Part shown: one piece after another, positions 11,218 to 24,279 of the stretch
Layout of the letters: each line of letters opens with the position of its first letter
How positions within the stretch are numbered: the stretch's first letter is position 1
Source of the DNA: Enoplolaimus lenunculus
Taxonomy: Eukaryota; Nematoda; Enoplea; Enoplida; Thoracostomopsidae
Direction of reading: 5' to 3'
NCBI GenBank assembly: GCA_030248215.1
Contig: JASANG010003729.1
Coordinates: 1 to 64,000, forward strand
Length of the DNA: 64,000 nucleotides
Notes under the pieces: model-generated
What the model saw: only the letters and a program-made list of their open reading frames with translations
Database searches by the model: none
Told to the model about the DNA's origin: nothing
Made by a program: the position numbers and the translations under genes

Positions 11218-11295
11218 CCCCACACTAAGCAATTCATTATTGAGACTGTTAAAATCGTTGATAAAGTATTAAAGATGGACCCGCTTAGTGTGGGG
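11218..11295. other. 13-bp perfect inverted repeat with 52-nt loop
   Basis: CCCCACACTAAGC at 11218-11230 and GCTTAGTGTGGGG at 11283-11295. Could be the ends of a tiny element or a hairpin; no function assigned. Confidence 0.55.
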
Positions 11296-11311
11296 CTAGA
11301 CGGAACAGTCC

Positions 11312-11660
11312 TCATCCTGCATAGTGCCACTTAAAACTGCGGTGGCGGGGGCCAGTCGGAGCGGTCCCCAGAATGGACCAATCCGATGTTCTAATGATAT
11401 CCAGTTTTTTGATCTGTGGGTGCGGACCTTTCCGCTGTGAGGAGAGGACTCTAATGTACCGCAATTTTAGGGTCTCGGACGGATACACCAGCCGCCGCTT
11501 GACCTGATCCGGAAACCGATCCTGGGTGAAAGAAAAGTAAAACATGGCGTGTTTTCCAGCACAAATCCACCCTGTCTATACCATTTACAAAGCCGTTAAA
11601 CGCACAGTCAAAAGCGTACACACCGAGAGCGATTTGGAAATATAGCACGTCCCGCAATTT
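11312..11660 (-). other. unidentified GC-richer exon-like block
   Basis: On the minus strand two good acceptors (TTGTCTTCAG ending at 11661 and CTTTCACCCAG ending at 11522) each open a frame. One encodes KLRDVLYFQIALGVYAFDCA onward; the other encodes DRFPDQVKRRLVYPSETLKL onward and ends TGA at 11312. The block is visibly GC-richer than the DNA around it. It resembles no family that I know. It could be a 5' exon of the K2P gene, an exon of another gene, or an old insertion. Confidence 0.3.
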
Positions 11661-12912
11661 CTGAAGACAAGAATAACTCTATTCTACAAGCATTAATAGA
11701 ATAACCTATTAGGACCTAAATATGAAAAATTTACTTTTTCATGAGGCCGTACCGTACCCATATGAAATCATGACAGCGACCAGTTCGAAAATCAGACGCG
11801 GATACCACTGTGACTGCTTTTAGCGTCCAACAATTGATTTGTTTTCGACACTGTAAATTTCATTCATTATCAAGCTCAACTCGCATTCACTTTTATTACC
11901 GTCTCTCTAGCGGTTCAGTTCTTGGTTCCGGATCGTCTAACGACTGGCAAAGCAATATAAATTTATTACAATTATACTGACTGCCTGTTTGGTTCGGGCT
12001 TTGAGCTGCGTATCCGAGATGGTCCGACCTTTACTGAAAATGTGCACTGATAGCTATACGGTTGAAAGCAACATTTTCGGTTAAAGATTTATGACCTGCA
12101 TATATGTAATATATGTATACATTTCAGTTATGAAAGGTTCGATTTGAAAGTACGTTTAATTCAACTTTCAGCTGAAACAAAAGCCTAATCTTACAGCATG
12201 TGTGATTGCTACGTTGCCGTATGCAAGACGTAAGCTCATAATCTTGTTTACGATTGTCAAACCAGCGTCAAATTGTGTTTAATTAAATGAGAGTTTTGGT
12301 TTACCCGTCCATATTTAACCGTGTTTCCAAATGATTAGATGAGACAACATTGAAATTGTTACGCTTTTACAACAATTCCTACAAACCGGAAAATTGAAGC
12401 ATTGCAAGACAAACTATACTATAAGATACCATTCAAAACCCTTCGCGAATCTGAAACTTTCCAATTTCAAACTCTGTGTTGCATCTAACTAAATCTATTA
12501 AAGTATTTTAGTCTCGAAAGCTACATAGCTAAAGTGCAAATATAAGTATTGAATTCATACTGTATAAGCAACGAGTAAACCATACAATAAACGACAACAT
12601 GTCGCAGCGGGATATGTATTGCCGCGAGTGCCACTAAACATTTTTTACCAGGACTTAATTTTGTCCTTAACCGGTTGCGAAAGAACTAAAAAAGTTGTTT
12701 AGCTGCTTTATAGCTGCTTTGCCACGTTGAAGCGAGAAAAAAACCTGTAAAATGTCAAACCTATATAAAGGCGAGAAACGAAACACATTTACATGTCCTT
12801 CAAAGTGTGTTTTAATGGAGTTAAGAGCACAAGATCTAGACTTTTACAGTTGGACAAATTTAGTACTGTTAACTGTTGCAGGTATATTAAGACACAAAGT
12901 TGACCGTCGAGT

Positions 12913-13058
12913 TAGGTTGGCGCTATACTTTCGATGACGTACGGAGGGCGCTGTCTGTTGTCGTCTGTCACCGGTCGGCACCTATGGCAAAGCATATCAG
13001 TTTGTAAACGAAAATTTTATTGATGTGCGACACCGCACGACGACTATAGCACCACCGG
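12913..13058. repeat. GC-rich palindrome copy adjoining a TTAGGC element
   Basis: TAGGTTGGCGCTATACTTTC ... GACTATAGCACCACCGGCC with GTCTGTCACCGGTCGGCACC inside. A TTAGGC palindrome begins about 3 bp later. Confidence 0.55.
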
Positions 13059-13060
13059 CC

Positions 13061-13196
13061 CATGTATAGAACAGGGCCGGATCGTTTTCCGGAGGGGCTA
13101 TAATAGAGTCAGTTTAAGCTTTTAGAACTAATTTTTTGCTTAGGCTTAGGCTTAGGAATATGCTTACACTACTGTTCCGGCCCTGTCCTATACATG
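13061..13196. repeat. TTAGGC-bearing palindrome copy
   Basis: CATGTATAGAACAGGGCCGG and CCGGCCCTGTCCTATACATG are inverted ends; (TTAGGC)3 lies off centre. Confidence 0.7.
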
Positions 13197-14591
13197 ACCC
13201 TTAAAGTCATTCCCTATCAATGTCTGAATAGTTGCGACAACAACGAACTTTAAACAGCGCAGCTTATACTTGAAACCAAACAAGACTAATTGAAAAACTT
13301 AACTAAATGCATCTGGGAAAAGTGTTGAAACGACTTCAATATAAATAACTTTATTTTTATAGCTGGCAAAAGTTTTAGATTTTTTAAAACCTCAGAATAG
13401 AAGTGTCCATTAGTTTCAGTAGCTCATAGCTTGTCAACAAGAACCCAACACAAACTCGACGATAGACCAGGCAAAACTACAAGCTAAAGTACAACTTCCT
13501 GCTACGCTGTATATAAATACAGTTTTGTCTGAATATATATGGCTGATATTGGCCGAATAAAGGTAAACCTGAAAAGCTCTTGTAACCGTACAAATTTTTT
13601 TTTCAGTCCGGCTCTCATTTTACAAGGTGAACCGGAAACTAAGCATCTCCATACGTTTGGGGCGTAGCCAGGATTTTGAAATGCGAGAGTTACGATTTTT
13701 AAAAAGGGATTCCTTTACCAATTGAAAATTTGCTAAAGCCCTCTGGGTAAAATCGCAAGATGTGGATTTACCGTAAACTGTCCGGGCTACGCCCTAGCAT
13801 TAATTCCCAGGTGAGTGACACTAATCAGTGATAAGAGTGTCATATAGGCGAGTTAAATTCGCTTAAATAATTGGTTGTTTTGCTTGTAAACGGACGTTTA
13901 CCGAAACATAAGTAACCGTTTAATGGATTATAATTAAAACTGACGTAGGTTTTAAACGGCGTTTGGTTGCCAATATAACCAGTTCATCGCTAATATGCAA
14001 TTTTAAGTGATCGGAATGTACAGACAACTGTTTGTCGTTGTTTATACACCTCCCTCGTCTAAAGGCTAAGACAATAGCGTAAAGCATAAGCATAAGCCTA
14101 AACGCAACCCGGAACCTAAAGTTGCACCGAAATCTGAAAATTTTGAAAACTGACAAAGTATAAACATATACACATATGCATATAACATATACACATGTAT
14201 GTCACTCAAGAGTTCAGAATACTTTGTCTCTTTAATCACTTAGGTCATGCTTCAGGTTTGTAATTAAACTTGGGATCAAATTTTACAGACAGTTTTAAAC
14301 GTCACATATATCTATAGCATTTCTTCTGCCATATCTATTTACTGATTTTTTTTGACGCAGCGAGTAGCAGTATGCCGAATGATAAAATGAGTATAACATA
14401 TAGAAAGCTGTGTAAGGCATTTGGATCAAGCCGAGATAGAAATAACAAAATGTTGCTCGCTATTATAATAGGTAATAATATAGCTAAGAAAAATTAGCAG
14501 ATGAATACCTAATTGTTTCAAACAGCTGACCGAGTGGTGTAAACAAAATATTATATCATGGTTTTTGTACGCAATCGATTACCTGATTGGC

Positions 14592-14768
14592 TAATGTAAA
14601 GAACAGGGGCGGAACAGTATAAGCATATCCTTAAGCCTAAGCTTAAGCATAAGCCTGAGCCTAAGCGTAAGAATGAGTATATTCCTAAGCCTAAGCCTAA
14701 GCCAAGAACAAAACTTAGTCTAAAGCTTATGCATTCCCACAGAAAAACGTTCCGCCCCTGATCTTTAA
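14592..14768. repeat. TTAGGC-bearing palindrome, best copy
   Basis: TAATGTAAAGAACAGGGGCG and CCGCCCCTGATCTTTA are inverted ends. The centre is runs of CCTAAG/TTAAGC, that is TTAGGC repeats on the minus strand. 177 bp, non-coding. Confidence 0.7.
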
Positions 14769-15299
14769 TTTTTCTGGAAACAATGATTAGTAAAATTACA
14801 GAAAATTTAAATCACGCTATTTGTTAGAAAAATGTAATCAAAAAATTTTAATGTTTTGGCATTGAAAACTATAGTAGATTGTAAACTTATCTGCTGTACG
14901 TTTTATGCCATTGACTGTAGTCGCAACTACCTAATTGCAAGTTATAAGTATATGCACCCAATTGGTCAAAAAAGTGTTATCGCTTAAAAATAAAATTTCC
15001 GCATTACAGCTCAATCACGAAAAACACTTAATAAATTTTGAATGTTAAATATTTTCTGAATATCTGACGTTTCGGAATTTTCTACTGTGTTGCGCTGGCT
15101 ACATATTTTTAACTATTATTTCAACCTCACGAATCAAATACCAATGCTTTTTAAAACAACAAAAACAACAGTCTGGCAACGTAACGTACAACCATGAAAA
15201 CCTGATTTTAGACCAGAAACAGGTGGCAAACGTGGGTCATGCATCAGCGACAAAATATCAACTAAACCTACTGTACTAAATATGCATATATTTGGGTAC

Positions 15300-15432
15300 C
15301 CATATAACGTTTTTCTGTGGGACTAGAAACGAATAAGCTTAAGCTTTACACTAATTTTTTGCTTGGCTTAGGCTTAGGCTTAGGCTTAGGCTTAGGAATA
15401 TATTTATAATACTGTTCCGCCTTTGTTCCTTT
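15300..15432. repeat. TTAGGC-bearing element, diverged copy
   Basis: AACGTTTTTCTGTGGGACT, then five TTAGGC units in a row, then ATACTGTTCCGCCTTTGTTC. Left end degraded. Confidence 0.6.
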
Positions 15433-15559
15433 ACTTTGGACGTTTTGTGTAATAAGTTTTGTTAAGAACTGAAATACAAACTATAGAATATCTGAAAACT
15501 TATTCTTTGTGTGGAAATTAAAATATTGGTTGTACCAAGAGCGCATGATAAGAGTGTGC

Positions 15560-15775
15560 AAGTCTTATGGTTCCACATGGTTCAAAATGTACCCAGTACG
15601 CGTTGCGTTTTTGACCGACCCCTTTATTTAGAGTTGGGTACAACCTGTGCGAACGACGGCACTTTATGTCTCCGGCATAAAAAAATGGTCCGCTTATAGT
15701 TAAATTTAGGATTATTGCATTTGACAGCGACACTCTAAATAAGGGGGGTTGCCCATAAATGCAACGCTCGGTTAA
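15560..15775. repeat. GTTGCGTTTTTGACCGACCC repeat family
   Basis: Contains CCCCTTTATTTAGAG and its inverse CTCTAAATAAGGGG. Related copies at 5860-6010 and 18285-18370 share AAAATGTACC/AAAATTTACC, GTTGCG and GACCGACC. Confidence 0.5.
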
Positions 15776-16986
15776 TATGCGTCTAGTTAGAACGTACTCG
15801 TCTAAACTTTAAACTACAAACCAACTGTTTTTGACACGCTGAAAAATTAGGTTTTACTCAAACTAACAACTGTCCCACCAACAACAACTGATTGTATAAA
15901 GTGTTCAGACATATTTAATTAAATTTTTTAATAAAATAAGCTTAGCAAGGGTTAAAACAGTTGAACACAAATATATATGTATATATATATAAAAGTAGTG
16001 TAAATTCAAATTTATTGTTGAACAAGAGCGTAACAAAAGGGGGGGCAGGGGCACGGGCTGTGGCCCCCTATAATTTTAAAATTAAAACTGTATAAAGCTT
16101 TAACGCTTCAATGAGTACAGCGCCGCTCACACTTAATAGCACGCAAACAGTGGCATGCAACCTATATCAGTCATTGAAAAATCGAATTTTTATACTAAAA
16201 TATCACAAGTACAGTTACTTTTGGTCATCGATCAGAACATTTCTAAATTTATAATTCTTAGATGTCGTGCTTTGTGAATGGATTTGGACGCCACCGACCC
16301 TGCGTGTTGCATGGAATTAAAAGAAACTAGTAATCCGTAGTTGTACACATCCGAAACGTTCCTATTATACTGGATTTTGTCATATGTTTAAAAGTATATT
16401 TTGTTTTAAAGCAAGTCTTGCCCAAGCTTTGAAGCATAAGTGACAACTCAAACAACCAAATCATCATTTCAATGTATACAACATATTGAAACAACTGAAC
16501 AACATTATAAACAGAAGGATTGTTTTCAATCAAAAGCTTCTGTAATTAATTTCATATAATGCTGTATGTGGACGAAAAAAAACGAAAGACCCCCGGGACA
16601 TCGGGACCAAGCGGCATTAACCCTTTGTAGGGCTTGGTGGGGCAAACCTCGTGGACAGCCCATTTCCATCTTTATATAAATCCCATCCGCCGTGCGGGTT
16701 GGCGAAGTTTCGCTAGATTCAATGAGGTTTTCAAATTTTTCCTTTCGGTTCCATGTGATACTCCGGGTGTTTTGTTTTTCACAGAACTCCTTTTCCTTCG
16801 CAGGGGCCCGGTTAAAAATTATAAAATTATTAATGTAGTCAAACATATTTTGCGCACTTCTTCAAATTAGCTGTCTTAACGTGTTTGAAGGTTTAAAAAT
16901 GGCCAAAATTTAGACGAATTTTCTGCGAATTTGACCAAAACATTTACTGAGTCACTCTGCGTGACGCCTCATAAGGGCGCGAAACG

Positions 16987-17192
16987 CAGAGGCGGATCCA
17001 ACAATTTCTGACGGGTGGGCGGGCTGGCAAATGTTATGAAACACAAAAATTGTAACGTAAAGATCTGTTATCATTTTATCATAAAAAAAATTTTCTGAGG
17101 GGAAAACTTGTAAAGCACTTTACCATTTTATCACAAAAAATTTTTAACGTGGCGTACACCCCCCTTCCGTCCCCACAATAGATCCGCTAGTC
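16987..17192. mobile_element. GGCGGATCC-family element, 206 bp
   Basis: CAGAGGCGGATCCAAC at the left and AGATCCGCTAGTC at the right. GCGAAACG / GCGAGACG flank it (7 of 8 match), fitting a decayed 8-bp target duplication. Confidence 0.6.
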
Positions 17193-17995
17193 GCGAGACG
17201 TTCGAAAATACGAATGTGGAGTGTTCCTGCTTAAATATATACAGATATATGGTTAACTTCTGTGTATAAGCCAAATCTGTTTATTTTTGTGCGTCACAAT
17301 TTTTTGTTACTGCAAGTTGCATCTTGGTTGTGACGAGATTAGGCGCTTTAAAGTTTTGCAATCCGAAAAATTCTTAAACTCCTATGCCTAATGCTAAACT
17401 TAAGCCTAAGCCTCAGCGTAAAGAAAAATTCTAACCAAAACAATCAAAAGCATTACTTTTAGTCGACCGGTGTCTCACGAAACAAACGGTTTCCGCCTCA
17501 AAGTCTTATGGGTTTATAGGTCAGTCAATAACTGAAGTATTTATGCCGAAAATATCGTGAAATCTCTTGAAGCAGCGCAATCAAGTTTACCTTAAACTTG
17601 TCTAGCTTGTATAACACTATAATAGTCTGAATAGTAGATTGTCCTGCGATATATACACTCCAAATACTTTGTTATGCTTCCCGAATACCGTCACTCTACG
17701 CAATCTTGAAAACCACCGTATGATTGTTTCGTTTGAACTTGGTCCAGTAAAGCAAATCAAATCTTATAATAACCAAAACTAAAATAAACTTTTAAAACAA
17801 AAACAGTAAAAATAAAAACTCTTTTTTAAATAAAACTGAAAACTGGTTGACGTGAACAGACCAAAGTAGACTGGCAAAAGACGGAACTTCATTAAAATTC
17901 ACGACATCTTAGGGTTACGTTTTTTGCCCGACTGGAACACTGATTATGTTCGCCTAACGAGTAAGATAACTCCCTGTACCCATGCAATGTTAGGC

Positions 17996-18150
17996 AAATA
18001 GTATAGAACAGGGCCGTAACAGTAGTATAACCATATTTCTAAAGCTTAATCCTAGGCCTAAGCTATAGCGTACGAATGAGCTTATACCTAAGCCTAATAG
18101 CCAAATCCAAAGGTAAAAATTAATCTAAAGCTTAAGCCTACTCTAAGTTT
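17996..18150. repeat. TTAGGC-bearing element copy
   Basis: TATAGAACAGGGCCGTAAC then CCTAGGCCTAAGC-type units. The right end is degraded. Confidence 0.5.
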
Positions 18151-18284
18151 TAATAGCTGGAGCCCGAAAACGAATTGCGTTAAATCTCGAACTGCTGAAC
18201 GTTTTTTATTTTTAGGCAGTAAAATTTTAAACCAACAATCAATGATGACTTTGAGACAAGAGTATGCCACTTACTTTATTTTGT

Positions 18285-18370
18285 GTGGCACAAAAATGTA
18301 CCAGAACACGTTGCGATTTTGACCGACCACACTCCCCTTTTGGGGGGATGCGTAGTGCATAAATACAATC
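18285..18370. repeat. GACCGACC-family repeat, short copy
   Basis: GGCACAAAAATGTACCAGAA then GTTGCGATTTTGACCGACCA and CCCCTTTTGGGGGGATGCG. Confidence 0.4.
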
Positions 18371-20806
18371 CAAAATTTAGAAAGTTAACAAGTCAAGAAT
18401 ATAAATCGAAGCGCCTTTCGCCGAAAATATTTGTTTGGATACCTTTGATTTGTGTTTTGTATTTCACTCCAGCCATAAACGGGATAAATTCGGGCCAAAA
18501 GAACGCGTACTTAACTTACTGCCTGGATTTTTTTGCTCTTGAAGTATATATCAAGTTATATAGATTTGCAAGTATACATGCATCAATCACATTCTGTTGA
18601 ACGAATTTTCTCAACTTCGGGGCGCAATGGGCCCTCAGTATTAACACAGGGGCCACAGACAATTCACATACGTTTTCCAATTAGTGTTAAGTTAACATAG
18701 ACTTTACGATGGCTCAATAGGAATTTCTGTACTGTAAGTATACGTTATGAAAAATAAATTATAAATGTCCAAAATATATCTGCTTAATAGTTCTTTTGCT
18801 TAAAATTTTGATATTTTATAGAAAGACAACTATGCAGCACCTGAGCACATAGCGTGAAACTACGGCGGCATTTGTACTTCCCTTTGTCCAACTGCGTCCT
18901 CATCATTTTAAATGACTGAATTAAAATTGAAATTAACTCAATTCCCGAGTTCTTAAAAAGCACACCATATGAGGTATGCACTCACAGCGCACAAATTGCT
19001 GTTTCTAAATACAAGCTGAACTGGATTGAAATGCTTGTTGAGTTAAATGGTAATAGCTCCGCTTAACAGAAGGTTTTCGATTTTAAATTTGAGAAATTCA
19101 GAAGTCATCGAATGTTTAGTCGTATGAGTTTTAATGTTTTAAATTGAAAATTTTCAAGGGTGTAATTCTGTGCATTGACTATGCATATTTTCGAAATGAT
19201 ACAAACATACCAACGGTTACATGGAATGCAACCAACTAGAATTACACTTAGCGATACTATGAAAGATAGTTTGCTAAGTTGCAAAATACCTATATATACT
19301 GCTGTAATTTTTAAATGCCGGTCTGACAATGAAATCGATTCATTTGAATTTGGGGTCTGTCACGATTTTGGTAAAGATTAAATCAAATGCTTTAAGCATT
19401 TCAAAAAAGCTTTTTCAATGATACTATTTTAAAAAATGCTAAAAGCTGTTTACATATTAGCGTTTTGGTACACTAATAGCAGTCTATTTTACAGTCTTTC
19501 TACCGCAAAAAACGTTTTGAAAAGAGCTGTTTCAAATATGAAAAGTGTTTAAAATAGCGTTTTATTTTTGCCGCAATTCCTAACCATTTGTTGAACACCT
19601 GTAAGACATATGCATTCAATGTGCTCCAATCGTCAATCCGTAGAAAGCGCAGTGATAATTTTATTCAATTTAATTATATTTCTTTTTCTTAACAACGAGA
19701 AATCTTCAAGTTTGCCAAATTGTATTTTAATTAAGCCAAAATTTAAGTTTTACCCAATGAAGCGTTTCGTTTGTTTGACAACCTACAGGTGCTTATCATT
19801 GCTTGAGTAAGCAGCGTCAATATTGTATCGAATTATGTATACCCCAAGGTGAGGCTGACCCATCGTGTAAAGGTCAGCCAAAAATGTTGCCGTCTTAAAA
19901 TGGCAGATTTCATACGAATCAATTTCTTTTAATGCGCAAATTAAATAATTATTATCGCGAACGAATAACCGTGTGTTGCTTTGTAGAAAACGGTAATTTA
20001 CCAGTGGCGGATCCAGAAATCGTTAACGAGAGGCGCGTGGCACACAGTGAAAAATGGTGCGAACGAAACGCGCGAGTAGCGGAACGCAATTTCATTTCGC
20101 CAAGTCTTAACACAAAATTTTGGTTTTGATCTCGGTTGAAACCGTTATACCTTGAGTGTCCCCTTTCGTTGCGACAATGAATAAAATTAATTGCAAAATT
20201 GGTGCACATGCCGCGTGAGTTTAAAGAAACGATAAACCGCTTATACACAGTTTGTTATTTGATTTTGTCTAACTATACTTAATTAAGTATGGGTTGAAAA
20301 ATAAGTGTTCGTCCGCGTAGTCTTTGCTATTCGGATTAATTTTTAATCCGAACAAATTGTTGATATAACAATTAGTCTCATTGGCATTTGCCTTCTGAAA
20401 TTTTTCAAATCCGTAACTGCAACAACAATGAAATAGTTCTAGCACCTGCTCAAACGGTTTTCGTTCCAAATTTCAGATATTTATTTTTGTTATACAGCCT
20501 GAGTTATAAAATAATGTGGAATCTGGTTGCGTCTGTTTTATACAATTTTAGCTCTGTTCACGTTTTAAAAAGTTGTATTTCCAGCATTGTGTAGCATCTA
20601 TTAACAGTTAGCAATAGGCTTTTAACAAGCGAACTGTGGCAACTGCTAATCTAAAACTGACATAGAACTAGATCAGTTCAAGAGCTAACATCAACTCACT
20701 TTGCCAACCTTATCATTCACCGGTTGAAGTTATAGGCCAATCACAAATATGAGTCTAGTTATGCTTTTTGATTGAAAGGGGACAGGATAATGAAATTTGC
20801 ACTATT

Positions 20807-21003
20807 AATGGTAGTGCTATACATGCCGTTAGGTGCCGTCCGGGTCCGGCGACGGTCGGAATCGTACATGAATTGACATACAGCGCCATATGTAATTTGA
20901 GAACGCCTTACAATGACAGACGGGACACATTTCGACCGGCGTGATGGACGGCGACGTACAGCACCGGATGACATTAAAATTGTCAAAAATATAGTGCCAC
21001 CAT
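20807..21003. repeat. diverged GC-rich palindrome copy
   Basis: AATGGTAGTGCTATA and TATAGTGCCACCATT are inverted ends of a 197-bp unit with GGTGCCGTCCGGGTCCGGCG inside. Confidence 0.55.
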
Positions 21004-21326
21004 TGCACAAAGGAATCAAGCAAAGTTTCCCTAAGAGATCAAACCATGTTCTGCGCAACCCGCCTCCCGATAAGTAAAATTCTCTTTGACGGGTTCTTGT
21101 ACTCAATGGGTTACGGTGTACAAAGGGACAGAGCTGAAAGTTCTTTGCCGGAATAGAATGGGCATGACCACGTTTCTGTTTACCTCAAGTTGACTTAGCT
21201 TAATGACAAAACGGTGGCTATAAAGGATGTACCGGATCTGACATAAACAGTCAAAAATACCAATGCAACATACGCTGAGTGTTATGAAAGCTTACGCAAT
21301 ATTATTTGAACACGTCTTTTAAGCCT

Positions 21327-21628
21327 GATCGCTTTTAAAATGGTCAACTCGAGAGCTGACGTTCTAAGAGCAGAAAGTTTTTGGTGGGGATTCGAGGTTG
21401 GACTAAACCGTTTTTCTTTATATATACGAAGCCAACTTTTCGAGTATCGAGTATAATTTTAGGCCCGTTTAAGTTTTGATCGCTTTTAAAATGGTCAACT
21501 CGAGAGCTGACGTTCTAAGAGCAGAAAGCTTTTGGTGGGGATTCGAGGTTGGGATGAACCGTTTTTCTATTGTTATACGAAGCCAACTTTTCGAGTTTCG
21601 AGTTTAATTTTCGCCCGTTTAAGTTTTG
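21327..21628. repeat. 151-bp direct tandem duplication
   Basis: Units 21327-21477 and 21478-21628, both starting GATCGCTTTTAAAATGGTCA and ending CCCGTTTAAGTTTTG. A few substitutions separate them, so it is not brand new. Confidence 0.85.
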
Positions 21629-22206
21629 GCGGATTCGATAGGTGGACTACGCCAAATTGTCCGGAACAGAAAGAGAAAAGTAAAGGAAACATCGTAAGCA
21701 ACGTGAGCAAGAGACCGCACGCAATTTTATTAACAAATTCCAAGACAAAATTTCGGTATTGCTGGTTCTGACGTATAGTCCTTTTGAGGTTCAGAGAGGT
21801 TCCAGTGCTCTTTACTGAAATTCGCTCACAACATTGGTCGCTTAAGTAGGTACCATTAAGCTTTGTTCGAGTACAATGACTAACTTAGAAAATTTCGCTA
21901 GCGAAGCGATTGAGAAGCTAAATGCGTGTCCTAACCTGACCCGGTATCATTTTGACAAAAAATACAAAAGTTTTTCCAATTCGCTCGGACGGGGCATGGC
22001 TTTTTGACTTCCATGGCAATTTCCATGATCACAAGCTGGTGATTGATACTAAATATATCAGAAAATTTGGGCAAAGATTAAGGTTAAGGGCTAAGAGTAG
22101 CTTCGAAAAAGTAAAGCAAGCGCTAACGCACTGTGTAGTACACGCGAGAGGAGTGTCTCACAAGCTACAAAACGTCACTTTACTTCTTTGATATGTACAA
22201 AAACCA

Positions 22207-22330
22207 AACAACAGTAGTGACCAGAAAATACGGGGTCGTAATAAAAATATGGTCCCGATGTTGAGTCCCAATCAATTGGAATCTGTGTCTCTAATTAAAT
22301 TACGTTAGTTGATAGACTGCATAGGTTCTA
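22207..22330. repeat. fragment of the TGTAGTGACCCG family
   Basis: AGTAGTGACCAGAAAATACG then TGAGTCCCAATCAATTGGAA and a GTTAGTTGATAGACTGCAT stretch follow the same order as the first part of 30950-31375. Confidence 0.5.
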
Positions 22331-24059
22331 TTCGAAGTCATTAGGATAAGATAGCGTAGAATGCACAAATATGTAACAGACACACAGACAACCCGGAATT
22401 CAGAAAATAGATTATGAGACATTGGCAATCAGCAAAAATGCTTCGGAGCAAGTCAGTTCTGCCCAAAAGAAAGAATATAAAAAACAATGAATTTCACTCG
22501 GATTGCATAATTTTTAGCTCAAGAGGTAAGCTGAAAACTTTGTCGGCAGATTGAATATGTCCACTTTTATCGTTCCTCAAAATTTTCTGATTCGCTGCTT
22601 CCTAAATTCATTTTGAAAGTATACTAAATAAGTGAAAGCCGCAAGAAGAGATATTAACTGCATAAATCTATGGAAATCAACATAAAAATAGCTAACATCT
22701 TTTTTGTTAAGTGCTATTTTCGTGCGGAAGGTTACGCCCGGTTTTTAATGGTGCCCACCGGGCTTCATAGGGCGACGAGAAAAACCTCTCGTTGGTCCGG
22801 ATCGTGAGTAGTGGCTTCAGGCCGCCCCCACTTTTATCTTTGATGCTATGTTATTTTCACAACTTCAAAATTTTAACAATGCTAACTAAACCACAATTTC
22901 TTAAATTCACAATTGAATGGGAAGAATCTGCCAACTATTCTAAATCCAGATTTGATGTATAAAGACACCGGCGCCTGGTGATTTTTTGTTCCACACTTTT
23001 TGTTTCGACATTAAAACAATAAAACCAAGGTTATATTTTTTAGTCTTTTCCTTTCTTGTATAAATTTTTAGCTTAGCTCTTGGCATGGCTCGCATAAACA
23101 ACGTATTCGCAAGCTCCGAAATTCAGAAAGATCAAGTATCAGTTTGATTAATTGGCCTCCGCCTACTTGTAAATTCTCCTATTCCGCTTCATTTCAATTT
23201 AAGCCATCACTCTAGTATTTATCCAATCACAGGCTGTAGAGTGACACAAACACAATCCATCGAAACGATCAACCAATAAGATGACGCCGTTTTCGAAAAT
23301 GACAGCCAATAAGATTGAAGTACTTCTAGGAAACAAATACTTGTCCACCAATGGCAATCAACAAATGCTCGTTACTAGAGTAGGCTTGCAGCTGCGCGTG
23401 TGCGTAGTCGCATTCATACTGTAAAATTGCAAATTTAAATCTAAATTGCCGTGTACGTTTTTAGTTTTACAGCGGTGATGGTGGTGCAAGTTTCACGACT
23501 TATGTGTCGATTTTTGAAAAAGGTGTTATGATAAATAGCCCGTGTTGGTTTCGTGTTAAATTTTTTAAAAATTCACATTTTATTGTGTTTTGGCTTTTTT
23601 CGCTTCAACAATATCGTTCTGAATTCTGAATTAAGGAATGGAATTTGGTTTATGAGTTTGCACGAAAAAGAAATATTTTTGTACTAAAGAAAACTATCGG
23701 GTAACGTTGTACAGTATTGTGAGGCCTTTGAAAGCTAAGGTTATTAGCGTTACAATCATGATTAGCAAAAATACCAAAAAAGTATGCTTATTTTTTCTTG
23801 ATTGTCAAAACTTTAAATGTTTAAGTGTTCAGAATAAAATCGAGTTATAATTTTTCGATACTTAAAGGCTGGAAATGCAAACTTGTAGAATTACATCATA
23901 CATTTACATGGTTATTGCCACTAGTTTCCCCAGTATCTAGAAAAGATACTGCAAATTTAATGACACCACAACGAGGAAAAACGCGTTCAAGAAAAAACGC
24001 AGGAGCACAACAGCTAATGCGTTAACGAGATGGGTCGGCAGACGTTGGTGTGCCATATA

Positions 24060-24279
24060 CACTGCGAAAAATGGTCTGTCAAATTGACTCTCTCGGAAAT
24101 AGGCTTTTTCTAACTACACAAGCTGAGTCAAAATTCTGCTCCGCCAGAAACAAATTCGATTCACTGAATCGCTCAGTGACTCGAATTTGACTCTGGCGGA
24201 GTTGAATTTGACTCAGTATGTGTAGTCAGGAAAAGCTTATTTCCGAGAGAGTCAATTTGACTCACCATTTTTTACAGTG
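24060..24279. mobile_element. foldback MITE, CACTG ends, TA target
   Basis: Nearly the whole 220 bp is an inverted repeat: CACTGCGAAAAATGGTCTGT at one end, ACTCACCATTTTTTACAGTG at the other, with GAGTCAAATTGACTC motifs throughout. TA flanks both ends, as for Tc1/mariner-like insertion. No coding capacity. Confidence 0.8.

Noticed and set aside
15360-15410. (TTAGGC)n as a telomere or as proof of a nematode
   Set aside because: The run is short, interstitial and inside a dispersed palindrome. The gene content (Jagged with VWC and Jagged-Serrate region) gives no support for a nematode.
16526-16846. 106-codon minus-strand frame in the intergenic interval
   Set aside because: No domain, no splice context, and overlapped by an open frame on the other strand. 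Kept out as unsupported.
21952-22191. 79-codon plus-strand frame
   Set aside because: Partly overlaps dispersed repeat sequence downstream; no homologous motif and no splice support.
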